Both the position numbers and the translations under genes were made by a program. Below the pieces are notes generated by a model, which saw only the letters and a program-made list of their open reading frames with translations, ran no database searches and was not told the origin of the DNA. Positions 15,719 to 23,131 of a stretch of DNA of 64,000 nt are shown here, piece by piece (within the stretch, counting starts at the first letter, position 1; each line of letters begins with the position of its first letter). Location: assembly GCF_014205295.1 (NCBI RefSeq), contig NZ_JACHNF010000001.1:5456001-5520000 (forward strand), in the 5' to 3' direction. Source of the DNA: Kribbella solani. GTDB lineage: Bacteria > Actinomycetota > Actinomycetes > Propionibacteriales > Kribbellaceae.

Positions 15719-16392
15719 CTATCGATCCACTCGGACAGCTATTCGCCTCGGCTGAGGCCGTCCTCTTCGACTTCGACGGACCGATTTGTTCTGTATTCGA
15801 TGGCTACCCCGCCCAGCGCATCACTGTCGAGCTTCGGCAGTTGGCCGGCGCGGTTCCGGACGATCTGAACGAGGCAATGCAGAAGGCAGCCGGTCCTCAT
15901 GAGTTGCTGCTGGCGACGGCTGGCGATACACGGCTTGCCACCCAACTTGAGAGGGCTTTGCAGGCCGCTGAGTTGGCTGCGGTTGAATCGGCGCTGCCCA
16001 CTCCGGGCGCGGTCGCGGCGCTAGCGGCCTGCCGCGACAGCGGGAAGCTGGTAGCGATCGTGAGCAACAACTACGACGAATCCGTCGCACGCTATCTGGC
16101 CCGAACCGGCCTTGCGGCGCAGGTGGCGCACATCCAAGGACGCGACCCCTCGGACCCAACGCTGATGAAGCCAAGCCCGCACCTCATCGAGAAGGCTGCG
16201 AGAGCGCTCGACGTGCGCACGTCGGCTTGTGTCTTCATTGGCGATCAGACGAGCGACGTAGAGGCGGGTCGCGCGGCCGGCGCGCACACGGTCGGCTACG
16301 CCAACAAACCAGGCAAAGCCGACGCCCTAGCCCTTGCAGGGGCCGAAGTTGTAGTGGACACGATGACGGAGCTGGCTGCCGCGATCCGATGA
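15715..16392 (+). CDS. HAD-superfamily phosphatase (subfamily IA)
   Basis: The product has 225 residues. GTG 15715 overlaps the GntR stop by four bases, so the two are translated together. HAD motifs are all present: LFDFDGPICSVFDGYP (motif I, DxD), VAIVSNNYD (motif II, Ser), K in LMKPSPHLIEKA (motif III) and FIGDQTSDVEAGRAAG (motif IV). The cap lies between motifs I and II. The substrate is unknown. Tight coupling to the repressor suggests a regulatory or immunity role like the Nudix-type Pif of pSAM2, but that is inference. Confidence 0.85.
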   Translation: MTIDPLGQLFASAEAVLFDFDGPICSVFDGYPAQRITVELRQLAGAVPDDLNEAMQKAAGPHELLLATAGDTRLATQLERALQAAELAAVESALPTPGAVAALAACRDSGKLVAIVSNNYDESVARYLARTGLAAQVAHIQGRDPSDPTLMKPSPHLIEKAARALDVRTSACVFIGDQTSDVEAGRAAGAHTVGYANKPGKADALALAGAEVVVDTMTELAAAIR

Positions 16393-16419
16393 CTCGGGTT
16401 CACGAGGGCAGTGCCGGAA

Positions 16420-16508
16420 CTGTCCCAGGTGTCCCACTGTCTCAGAGTGCCCTCTGACCTGCACAAACGCCTGGGACAGCCCACGTTGGCCGTGTCCCAG
16501 GTGTCCCA
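16420..16508. repeat. iteron-like block, right copy (inverted relative to 6140-6230)
   Basis: Heptamer TGTCCCA occurs at 16421, 16430, 16493 and 16502 (two pairs spaced 9 bp) with one inverted TGGGACA at 16472, around a core CCTCTGACCTGCACAAAC (16451-16468) that is the exact reverse complement of 6182-6199. It begins 28 bp after the HAD stop. Confidence 0.85.
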
Positions 16509-16741
16509 CCGAGATTCGGCTGCCGCCAACCAGCCCCCTCATGTTCCAGCGTGAGAGCGGCTGAAACATGGGGGCAGGGTGATCGCCAGATGGTCTCAAA
16601 GTGGGTCCAGGCTTTTGACATGGATTTGGCGCAGACAGCCGAAAATGACCCCGCCTGGCTGGCCGTGGCCGGACACAGCCGGACACCCCGGAAAGCTGCC
16701 CTCGCCGCTGTTTTCGCAGGTCAGGCAGTACTTCCGGCTGT
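16509..16741. other. non-coding right end of the element
   Basis: No gene is supported. The stretch contains the candidate right arm site TTTTGACATGGATTTGGCG (16613-16631) and a pair of direct repeats GCCGGACAC at 16668 and 16678 (10-bp period). These short repeats could be transfer or integrase sites, but the number is too small to decide. Confidence 0.5.
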
Positions 16742-16807
16742 TCTGAGCGGAGGGCGTGGGATTCGAACCCACGATGACGGTCACCCGCCATACCGGTTTT
16801 CAAGACC
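16742..16807. repeat. attR: 66-bp direct repeat within tRNA-Ser
   Basis: This is identical to 4300-4365. It supplies the 3' part of the tRNA-Ser gene from anticodon stem to discriminator base, so integration leaves the tRNA intact on the right side. The true crossover lies somewhere inside these bases. Confidence 0.92.
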
Positions 16808-16836
16808 AGCGCACTCGGCCACTATGCGAGCCCTCC
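16748..16836 (-). tRNA. tRNA-Ser (anticodon UGA)
   Basis: An 89-nt cloverleaf is visible: 7-bp acceptor GGAGGGC/GCCCTCC with discriminator G, D-arm GTGGCCGAGTGC, anticodon loop CTTGAAA (UGA) closed by CTGGT/ACCGG, a long variable arm typical of tRNA-Ser, and a T-arm with GTTCGAATC. CCA is not encoded. It is the integration target of the adjacent element, whose right end supplies the whole 3' part. Confidence 0.95.
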
Positions 16837-17145
16837 CGGCGGTTACCGCCGAGGGTCGAGAATAGCGCAGGGCTGTCGGGTGGAAGTGAGGTGCGGGGGC
16901 GGGGGACCGGCTGTATGGTCTCCGCAGTGGCGGACGGGCCGCCGCGGGTACGGACGGAGGTGGTAGCGATGTCTCGGTCTTTCGAGGTCATGGCAGACAC
17001 CGTCCGGTCAGCGCACTGACAGTCAGCTGACCGGGCCGAACCGGCATCTGCCGGTGTCCCATTGATCCGTCATGCCCTCACCAGCTGTCCTCGCGGCTTC
17101 ATAGTGCGCAAACAGGTGGGGAGGGGGTTCAGGAGCTCTCACCCA
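16837..17145. other. 309-bp gap after tRNA-Ser, no supported gene
   Basis: This is upstream of tRNA-Ser on one side and of the MFS gene on the other, so both promoters should lie here. A short frame ending MADTVRSAH (stop near 17019) has a Shine-Dalgarno-like GGAGG, but I could not support it as a gene. A tract of imperfect inverted repeats (CAGTCAGCTGACCGG) follows. Confidence 0.4.
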
Positions 17146-18384
17146 ATGCCTTCTCTTGGCTCGCTCGCGTTTCCGGCCGAGCTCGGCTCGGACTTCCGCA
17201 AGATCTGGCCGGCCGCGATCATCTCCAACCTCGGCGACGGGGCGCTGCTCGCCGCAGGTCCGTTGCTGGTCGCCTCCATCACCACCGAACCGGCTGCGGT
17301 CGGTGCGGCGGCTTTCGTCCAGCAACTGCCCTGGCTGCTGTTCGCGTTGTTCAGCGGTGCGCTGGTCGACCGTCTCGACCGACGGCTGATGATCGTTGCT
17401 GCTGACCTCTTTCGTGCAGCTGTCCTGGTTGCACTTGGTGTCGCCGTGCTGTTCGGCACGGCACCGCTCTGGGCTGTCTACACCGCGCTGTTCCTGCTTG
17501 GTACCGCAGAAACCCTTGCAGACAACGCATCCGGCGCACTGCTCGTCAGTGCCGTACCGAAAGCCCACCTGGGCAAGGCGAACTCGCGTCTCTTTGCCAG
17601 CGGCACAGTGCTCCAGCAACTCGGTGGACCGCCGCTAGGTGCTCTTCTGTTCGCTGCGGGCGCCGGTGTACCGCTGGTGTTCGACGCCATCACGTTTGCT
17701 GCCGCTGCTGCACTGATCGCGCGCGTCACCGTACGTCCGCCGCTGCCAGCTCAGTCTGCTCGTACAGCGCTCTGGGACGAGGTCAGGGAGGGCGTCCGCT
17801 GGCTCTGGCAGCATTCCGGCGTACGTACGCTCGCTCTGTCCATCCTGGTCATGAACATCACCTTCTGCGCTGCCTTCGCGACCTGGGTGCTGTTTGCACG
17901 TGAGCGGCTCGGGTTGAGCGACACACAGTTCGGTCTGCTCATCTCAGTCGGTGCGATCGGCGGCGTACTTGGTATGCCGGTGTACCACTTCCTGGAGCCG
18001 CGTGTTGGCTCACTGACGCTGCTCCGCGCCGGTCTGGTGATCGAGACGGCGGTTCACCTCGTACTGGCGCTGACGAGGAACCCCTGGGTTGCCGGCGCGA
18101 CCATGGCCATCTTCGGCGTGCATGCAGTGGTGTGGGGCATCGTTTCGACCACAGCGCGTCAGCTGGCTACTCCAGAGACCCTGATGGGCCGGGTGAACAG
18201 CACGTACCTACTGGCGTCGGTCGGCGGCGCGGCGATCGGCTCCGCGCTGGGCGGCGTACTGGCGCAACGTTTCGGACTGGCAGCGCCCTTTGCGGTCTCC
18301 TGCGTGGCGATGGTGTTGATGACCTTGGTCGCCTGGCGGCCGCTCCGGCATGTCTCCGTACGCCCGGAGCCGGCTGTGGACTGA
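17146..18384 (+). CDS. MFS efflux transporter
   Basis: The product has 412 residues with 12 hydrophobic helices. The start ATG 17146 follows AGGAG by ten bases. The N-terminal SNLGDGALLAAGPLLVASI, the loop ALVDRLDRRLMIVAADLFRA (G/A-x-x-x-D-R-x-x-R-R signature between helices 2 and 3) and ARERLGLSDTQFGLLISVGAIGGVLG fit the MFS_3/EntS-like exporters. The substrate is unknown. It is followed by a second exporter gene, suggesting an efflux pair. Confidence 0.88.
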   Translation: MPSLGSLAFPAELGSDFRKIWPAAIISNLGDGALLAAGPLLVASITTEPAAVGAAAFVQQLPWLLFALFSGALVDRLDRRLMIVAADLFRAAVLVALGVAVLFGTAPLWAVYTALFLLGTAETLADNASGALLVSAVPKAHLGKANSRLFASGTVLQQLGGPPLGALLFAAGAGVPLVFDAITFAAAAALIARVTVRPPLPAQSARTALWDEVREGVRWLWQHSGVRTLALSILVMNITFCAAFATWVLFARERLGLSDTQFGLLISVGAIGGVLGMPVYHFLEPRVGSLTLLRAGLVIETAVHLVLALTRNPWVAGATMAIFGVHAVVWGIVSTTARQLATPETLMGRVNSTYLLASVGGAAIGSALGGVLAQRFGLAAPFAVSCVAMVLMTLVAWRPLRHVSVRPEPAVD

Positions 18385-18459
18385 AATCGGATGGAATGGT
18401 CTGGCGAGCGCTTGCTAGGGTTCGCCAGCCGCCACACCACCGATTGGAAGCGCTTCGCC

Positions 18460-19677
18460 ATGCCTGCAGCCACCTCACTCGGCCTGCCGAACGTACGTGG
18501 CCGGGTGCCGCTGCTGGCCGGTCTAGCCATCGACTCGTTCGGTGGTGGCTGCGCGGCGCCCCTCCTGCTCCTGTTCTTCACCAAGGTCGCCGGCATCCCG
18601 CTCGGTACGGCCGGAGTGGTGCTGACCGTCGCCACGCTGTTCTCGGTCGCCGCACCGGCTGTAGTCGGTCTGGTGATCGATCGGGTCGGACCGCGGAATC
18701 TAGTCGTGGCGGCTCAGTTTGCTCAGGGACTGGCGTTCACGGGCCTCTTCTTCGGCCGGTCGGTCTGGCTGTTGTTCCTGTGCTCGCTGGTGATGACCAC
18801 CGGGCAGCGGGTGTTCTGGTCGGCCATCTTCAGCCTGCTCGCGGACGTGGCGGACGAGGGAGATCGGGACAAGTGGTTCGGCCTGGGCGGCATGATGCAG
18901 GCCGGAGGCTTCGCGCTCGGCGCGCTGACTGCGGGCTGGTTGCTCGCGGTCGGCGGCACTACGCCGTTCCTGATCGCGATGGCAGTGAACGCGGTGTCGT
19001 TCTACCTCGCCGGCCTCCTGCTCTTTCGGCTGCACCCGTCGCACCACGAGCGGACCAAGCCGGACAACGGACCTGCGCCGCTGCTGCGCAAGGACAGGCC
19101 GTTCCTGGCGCTCATCGGTGCCAACACGTTGCTGGCGCTTTGCACGATGATGCTCGGCGTCGGCGTACCCGTGTATGTGACCGAGGCGTTGACGGTACCG
19201 AAGTGGCTGGTAGGCGTACTGATCGCGGCGACGTCATTGGTACTGGCGACCGGGCAGACGCTCGTCGTACGGCACACCGAGCAAAGGCGGCGTACGAACG
19301 TCATGGTCGTCGCCGGCATCACGTACGCGGCGTGGGCGCTCTTGATGGCACTGCAACTGCACATTGCCGCGGCGCTCGTCGTACCGGCGCTCGTGCTGGC
19401 GACTGCTTGTTATGCGTTCGCCGACGTACTGCATGCGGCGACGAACAATGCGCTGTCAGCCGCTGTCGCACCGGAGGTCGGGCGGGGGAAGTACCTGTCC
19501 TACTGGCAGTACTCGTTCACCTTCGCGAGCGTGCTTGCGCCGGGGTTCTTCGCGCAGCTGTTCGAGGTGCACCACGAGCTGCCGTGGCTCGTTCTCGCGC
19601 TGCTCGCGCTGGTGGCGAGCGTGACGATCTACGTCCTGGCCCGGGTCTCGCCCCGGCTCAGCGCAGAGCGGATCTGA
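18460..19677 (+). CDS. MFS transporter
   Basis: The product has 405 residues with 12 helices. ATG 18460 with GGAAG nine bases ahead is preferred to ATG 18391, which has no ribosome site. The loop GLVIDRVGPRNLVVAAQ is the MFS A-like motif, and a TKVAGIPLGTAGVVLTVATLF segment is typical of drug-type MFS proteins. It lies 75 bp after the first MFS gene in the same direction, with which it may be co-transcribed. It is distinct in sequence from it, so not a recent duplication. Confidence 0.85.
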   Translation: MPAATSLGLPNVRGRVPLLAGLAIDSFGGGCAAPLLLLFFTKVAGIPLGTAGVVLTVATLFSVAAPAVVGLVIDRVGPRNLVVAAQFAQGLAFTGLFFGRSVWLLFLCSLVMTTGQRVFWSAIFSLLADVADEGDRDKWFGLGGMMQAGGFALGALTAGWLLAVGGTTPFLIAMAVNAVSFYLAGLLLFRLHPSHHERTKPDNGPAPLLRKDRPFLALIGANTLLALCTMMLGVGVPVYVTEALTVPKWLVGVLIAATSLVLATGQTLVVRHTEQRRRTNVMVVAGITYAAWALLMALQLHIAAALVVPALVLATACYAFADVLHAATNNALSAAVAPEVGRGKYLSYWQYSFTFASVLAPGFFAQLFEVHHELPWLVLALLALVASVTIYVLARVSPRLSAERI

Positions 19678-19717
19678 CCCGATCTTCCTGACCTGTCAGG
19701 ATGCGTTGCGTTCGATC

Positions 19718-19729
19718 GAACATCTGTTC
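19718..19729. promoter_or_regulatory. LexA/SOS-box-like palindrome
   Basis: GAACATCTGTTC sits within TCGATCGAACATCTGTTCTA, close to the actinobacterial LexA consensus TCGAAC-N4-GTTCGA. The next clear gene is 220 bp away (19949), so the box has no obvious partner; it may be left from a lost SOS-regulated gene. Confidence 0.55.
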
Positions 19730-19948
19730 TAATGTTGCTCCCAGTTCGCGGTTCTCCACCCCGGATCGTCTGCCGGACCGAGCCTCCCACCTGCGATGTG
19801 GACGGCCCGAAGGACGCCGCCGCCCGGGTTGTGAGGACCCGGGCAGTGGAGAAAGTCGCACGCTGTAGAAGTCGCACCGTGGAGAGTCCGCAGACGCCAT
19901 TGGGTACAAAGTGGAGCGAGGTGATCAGGCTACGAGAGGACAGCGACA

Positions 19949-20551
19949 ATGCTGCTGGAACACCGCGGCCGTCAACCGGTCGTGCCCGAATCCGCGTACG
20001 TTGCACCGTCTGCCGTGCTCTGCGGCGCCGTCGTCCTGGGCGAAGGCAGCAGAATCCTGCACGGTGCGGTGCTGACCGCGGAGGACGGTGAGGTCAGACT
20101 CGGCGAGAACAGTGTGGTGATGGAGAACGCCCTGGTACGTGGGCGATCCGGCCATCCGGCGCTGATCGGCGACGCGGTCCTGGTAGGTCCCCATGCACAC
20201 GTGAACGGCGCCACGGTCGAGGACGAAGTCTTCATCGCCACGGGCGCCGCGTTGTTCCCCGGTTCCGTCGCCGGCGCAGGCGCCGAGCTCCGGATCAACA
20301 GCGTGCTGCACGTCAACTCGCACCTGGAAGCAGGCACGATCCTCCCGATCGGATGGATCGCCGCCGGCAACCCCGCGCAGCTCTTCTCCCCGGACCGGCA
20401 CGAGGAGCTGTGGCAGATCCAACGCGAGCTGGACTTCCCCGGCACGGTGTACGGCGCGCCACGCGGCACGTCACAACGCGACGTAATGGCAACCCAATCA
20501 GCCTTCTACGGCGCCCATCACAACGACCGCGTGGTCGACGACCCAGCCTGA
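19949..20551 (+). CDS. left-handed beta-helix (gamma-carbonic-anhydrase-like) protein
   Basis: The product has 200 residues. GAGAGGA precedes ATG 19949. Hexapeptide-repeat rungs run through residues ~15-130 (VAPSAVLCGAVVLGEGSRI, VVMENALVRG, IGDAVLVGPHAHVNGATV). Histidines in GPHAHVNG and VLHVNSHL are candidate metal ligands, as in gamma-class carbonic anhydrases and PaaY-like proteins. The C-terminal 60 residues form a helical cap. Carbonic anhydrase activity is possible but not established. Short hairpins at 20573-20594 follow it. Confidence 0.75.
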   Translation: MLLEHRGRQPVVPESAYVAPSAVLCGAVVLGEGSRILHGAVLTAEDGEVRLGENSVVMENALVRGRSGHPALIGDAVLVGPHAHVNGATVEDEVFIATGAALFPGSVAGAGAELRINSVLHVNSHLEAGTILPIGWIAAGNPAQLFSPDRHEELWQIQRELDFPGTVYGAPRGTSQRDVMATQSAFYGAHHNDRVVDDPA

Positions 20552-20572
20552 TCAGCGGTCGGCGATCGGCGG

Positions 20573-20594
20573 TCAGCGCAAGCCGTCGCGCTGA
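20573..20594. terminator. weak convergent hairpin
   Basis: TCAGCGC (20573-20579) and GCGCTGA (20588-20594) form a 7-bp stem with an 8-base loop in the short gap between the convergent beta-helix gene and the Suc_Fer-like gene. There is no T-tract. Confidence 0.4.
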
Positions 20595-20611
20595 GGTGGC
20601 CGTGAGGTCTC

Positions 20612-21652
20612 TTATCGAGTGGTGAGGTGGTGGAGTTCGAAGCGGCGGAGGTTAGTGGGAGAGGAGCCTGCGCAGGTCAGCCGGGCGTCGATGGTGTCGA
20701 AGTGCGCCGACAGTTCAACCGAGATCAAGCCGGTGGTGGATGCGAGGAGGATTCGCCAACGGTTGCCGGGGAGTTCCTCGACGGTACGCGGAAGAAGATT
20801 GTCGACGTACGGTGCGTGCCCGGCGGCGCGCGCGAAGTGCTGAGCAGCCTGTACCGGCGGGATGAACGCCCCTGATCCACGGAGGAGATCGGGAACGACA
20901 ACCCCCGCTGCATCCTGCTCGACCAGCTCGACGGCTCGATTCGGTGAAACCTGACCGTAGAACAGCCCGTTCGGCAAGGTGATGACGTTCGCCGCGAACC
21001 GATCGCCGCCGATGTGACTACACTCCCAGGTTCTCAGGGGATAGGCCTCGGCGAGCGCTGCCGCGACCGGTCGCCCCCACACCGCACAGCACGCGTCATG
21101 ACGTCCATGAGTACACACAAGGTAGACAGGTTCGTTGCTGACGGCCCCCAACTCTCGCCCGGCAAGCACCTCCAACAACTGTTCGTCCGCCACCAACTCC
21201 CCCCACCGCACCTCCCGCAGCCCCGCCCGGCAATCCACCAACCCCCACCGCCGCCCCCACTCCCCCCGCTGCACCAACTGCCCCGGCCCGCGTTGCCCCT
21301 GCCCGCGTTGCCCCTGCCCGCCTCGCGGAGGCTCCACCCGGCCGCGCCGCTCGTCCTGCTCGTAGCGGCCGTAGCGTCGGATCAGTACAGGCCGAATCCC
21401 GAGCTCGCGGCAGAGGCGTCCCACCTCATCCCCCAGCGACCGCTCCATCCCAGCTGCCGACTGCAACGACGAGAGCGCCTGCCGCGCCCAACCGGCCCGG
21501 CTCTCGATCAGCAGCCACCGCGCCGCCGGCGGAGCAGTAGCCACCAACGAGTCCCCCCGCGCAAGGGCCTGAGCAGCACACCCGGTCTCCGCCCGGTACC
21601 GCCCTTCACCACGCTCCACGCCACCCCACAACCCCACCCACCGACAACCCAC
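20612..21652 (-). CDS. Suc_Fer-like (thioredoxin-like ferredoxin) protein
   Basis: The product has 346 residues. The cysteine motif CTHGRHDACCAVWGRPVAAAL (about residues 185-205) and TWECSHIGGDRFAANVITLPNGLFYGQV (about 215-240) are the signature of the sucrase/ferredoxin-like family, thioredoxin-fold proteins with a [2Fe-2S]-type cysteine set. An early segment TAPPAARWLLIE is the family's usual N-terminal strand. Residues ~105-125 hold a glycine/glutamine repeat (RGQGQRGQGQR) from a 15-bp DNA repeat. It follows the JmjC gene by 21 bp on the same strand, so a redox role in that operon is possible. The exact start is uncertain. Confidence 0.82.
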   Translation of the reverse strand: MGCRWVGLWGGVERGEGRYRAETGCAAQALARGDSLVATAPPAARWLLIESRAGWARQALSSLQSAAGMERSLGDEVGRLCRELGIRPVLIRRYGRYEQDERRGRVEPPRGGQGQRGQGQRGPGQLVQRGEWGRRWGLVDCRAGLREVRWGELVADEQLLEVLAGRELGAVSNEPVYLVCTHGRHDACCAVWGRPVAAALAEAYPLRTWECSHIGGDRFAANVITLPNGLFYGQVSPNRAVELVEQDAAGVVVPDLLRGSGAFIPPVQAAQHFARAAGHAPYVDNLLPRTVEELPGNRWRILLASTTGLISVELSAHFDTIDARLTCAGSSPTNLRRFELHHLTTR

Positions 21653-21673
21653 CCATCAGTACCCCCACAGCCT

Positions 21674-23131
21674 TCATTGGTCGGCGGCGACAAGGACCGC
21701 TTCGGTGAGCAGGCGGCGTACCAGGACCAGCTGATCCGCGTCGTCGAGGCCCGGTAGTTCGCCGACCTTGCAGTCGGTGCCCGAGGTGAGAGCTTTGAGC
21801 GCGTCCGCCGTCACCGGTGGGAACGTGATAGTGCGGTCCGGGAGCTGCAGCACGTACGGGTCACCCGCGACCAGCCGGCAGTGGAGGCCGGGACGCAAGC
21901 GGACCGTCGTACCGACCGCGAGGGATGCGATGGACGCGGCATGCGCCAACGGCCGGAGTGGTGCTGGGCGGTTGCCGGTCCAGGTGCGTACGCGGAGGCG
22001 TGCGGCCAGCGCAGCTGGTGATGCGGACTGAATCTCCCTGGTGAACAGCTCAACCACCTCCGGGAGTACCTGCGCCAGCTGCTCCGGATCACCCGGATCG
22101 AAACCGAGCGGCAGCGCCGTACGAAGCGCAGGCTGGTTGGCGGCAAGCGCAGCGAGCTCCTGCACGAGCAGGTAGCGGGTCAGCGTATGCAGCCCGATGG
22201 TCAGATGCGCGCTGACTCCGCCCAGTGCTTTGGCTGAGTGCAGGAAGCCGCGCGGCACGTACAGCGCGTCGCCCGGCCGCAGTACGTCGTCAACCACCGG
22301 CGGCCGATCCCGCGCTGCCGCCGCGACTGCTTGCGCGTGGTCCGTCCATGGCTGAGTACGCAGCGGATCGACGTGAACCGGCTCGTGTACGGTCCAGTGC
22401 TTCTCGCCCGCTATTTGGAGGACGAAGACGTCGTGTACGTCGTAGTGCGCTGAGAAGCCCTGTGACTCTGGTGGAGTGATGTACGCGTTGATCTGCACCG
22501 GATGACCCGCGTCGGCCGACAGCTGCGTGGCGAAGTCGACCAGGGCCGGCCAGGTTCGGTGCAGTGCTTGGAGTACGACGGTGTGACCGTTGGCGAACAG
22601 CGCCGCCACCTTGTCGTCGCGCACCTGGTCGGCGATCTCAGCCCCCACACCAGCTGGTCCGGTGAACTCACTGTCACCGACAACCGCACCGTTCTTGGCG
22701 ATCCGCACAAACGGCGTACGCAAACCACGCCGTGACAGCAGCTCATCCACCGCGTCGAGACTGAACAGGTCGTCATACGGCGCGGGCAGATCCCCCGCTC
22801 GAAACAGAACCGCCCGCAAGCCCCAGTACTTACCCGCAAACACCCCCACATCCCCACCCACACACCGCCGAAGCGCAGACACATCCCTCGCCACACCACC
22901 CACCCCACTCCACCCACCCGCCGCATTCCCGGGACCGGTGGGTTTGGTCGGGTGTAGGAGGGTCGCAGCGTTCTCCAGGTCGGTGGGCTTGGTCGGGTGT
23001 AGGAGCGTTGCTGGGTTCTCCGGGCTCGAGGTGGTTGGTTCGGTGAGGTGGGTTGGGGTTGGGGTGGTGGGGTGCCGGAGGGCCGGGGTGTTGGGTTGGT
23101 GGGGCTTAGGCTCGTCCGGCACTGTGCTCAC
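21674..23131 (-). CDS. JmjC/Cupin_4 Fe(II)-2-oxoglutarate oxygenase
   Basis: The product has 485 residues. The Fe-binding triad is visible: SAHYDVHDVFVLQIAGEKHW contains HxD (about residues 225-227), and LHSAKALGG supplies the distal histidine (about 297); KHW is the conserved lysine region. This is the ribosomal-oxygenase (YcfD/ROXA-like) cupin family, which hydroxylates protein side chains such as Arg or His. A winged-helix-like C-terminal domain follows. The first ~70 residues are low-complexity with two 15-residue repeats (TLLHPTKPT). GTG 23131 overlaps the stop of the glycine-rich gene (GTGA), so the two are translated together. Confidence 0.85.
   Translation of the reverse strand: MSTVPDEPKPHQPNTPALRHPTTPTPTHLTEPTTSSPENPATLLHPTKPTDLENAATLLHPTKPTGPGNAAGGWSGVGGVARDVSALRRCVGGDVGVFAGKYWGLRAVLFRAGDLPAPYDDLFSLDAVDELLSRRGLRTPFVRIAKNGAVVGDSEFTGPAGVGAEIADQVRDDKVAALFANGHTVVLQALHRTWPALVDFATQLSADAGHPVQINAYITPPESQGFSAHYDVHDVFVLQIAGEKHWTVHEPVHVDPLRTQPWTDHAQAVAAAARDRPPVVDDVLRPGDALYVPRGFLHSAKALGGVSAHLTIGLHTLTRYLLVQELAALAANQPALRTALPLGFDPGDPEQLAQVLPEVVELFTREIQSASPAALAARLRVRTWTGNRPAPLRPLAHAASIASLAVGTTVRLRPGLHCRLVAGDPYVLQLPDRTITFPPVTADALKALTSGTDCKVGELPGLDDADQLVLVRRLLTEAVLVAADQ
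22937..23026. repeat. two 45-bp tandem units
   Basis: Units starting at 22937 and 22982 (GGTGGG.TTGGTCGGGTGT) repeat with a 45-bp period and encode the 15-residue repeat near the N-terminus of the JmjC protein. Copy number may vary between strains. Confidence 0.7.

Larger units (their letters stand above)
4300..16807. mobile_element. AICE-type integrative element, ~12.4 kb, in tRNA-Ser(UGA)
   Basis: The element is bounded by 66-bp direct repeats and carries integrase, excisionase, replication ATPase, primase-polymerase, FtsK-like translocase, spread-type membrane protein, GntR repressor and a HAD enzyme. This is the module order of actinomycete integrative and conjugative elements such as pSAM2 (known family): site-specific integration, rolling-circle-type replication after excision, and transfer of double-stranded DNA by one FtsK-like protein. 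From 4527 to 14688 all genes read leftward; only the GntR-HAD pair reads rightward. No antibiotic, metabolic or phage cargo is visible. Every core frame is intact, so the element is probably still functional. Confidence 0.92.

Noticed and set aside
16969-17019. Short frame MSRSFEVMADTVRSAH near tRNA-Ser
   Set aside because: It has a ribosome-site-like GGAGG but no recognised family and no coupled gene; evidence is too weak.
21210-21330. CRISPR-like repeats in the Suc_Fer gene
   Set aside because: The period is 15 bp, in frame, without unique spacers.
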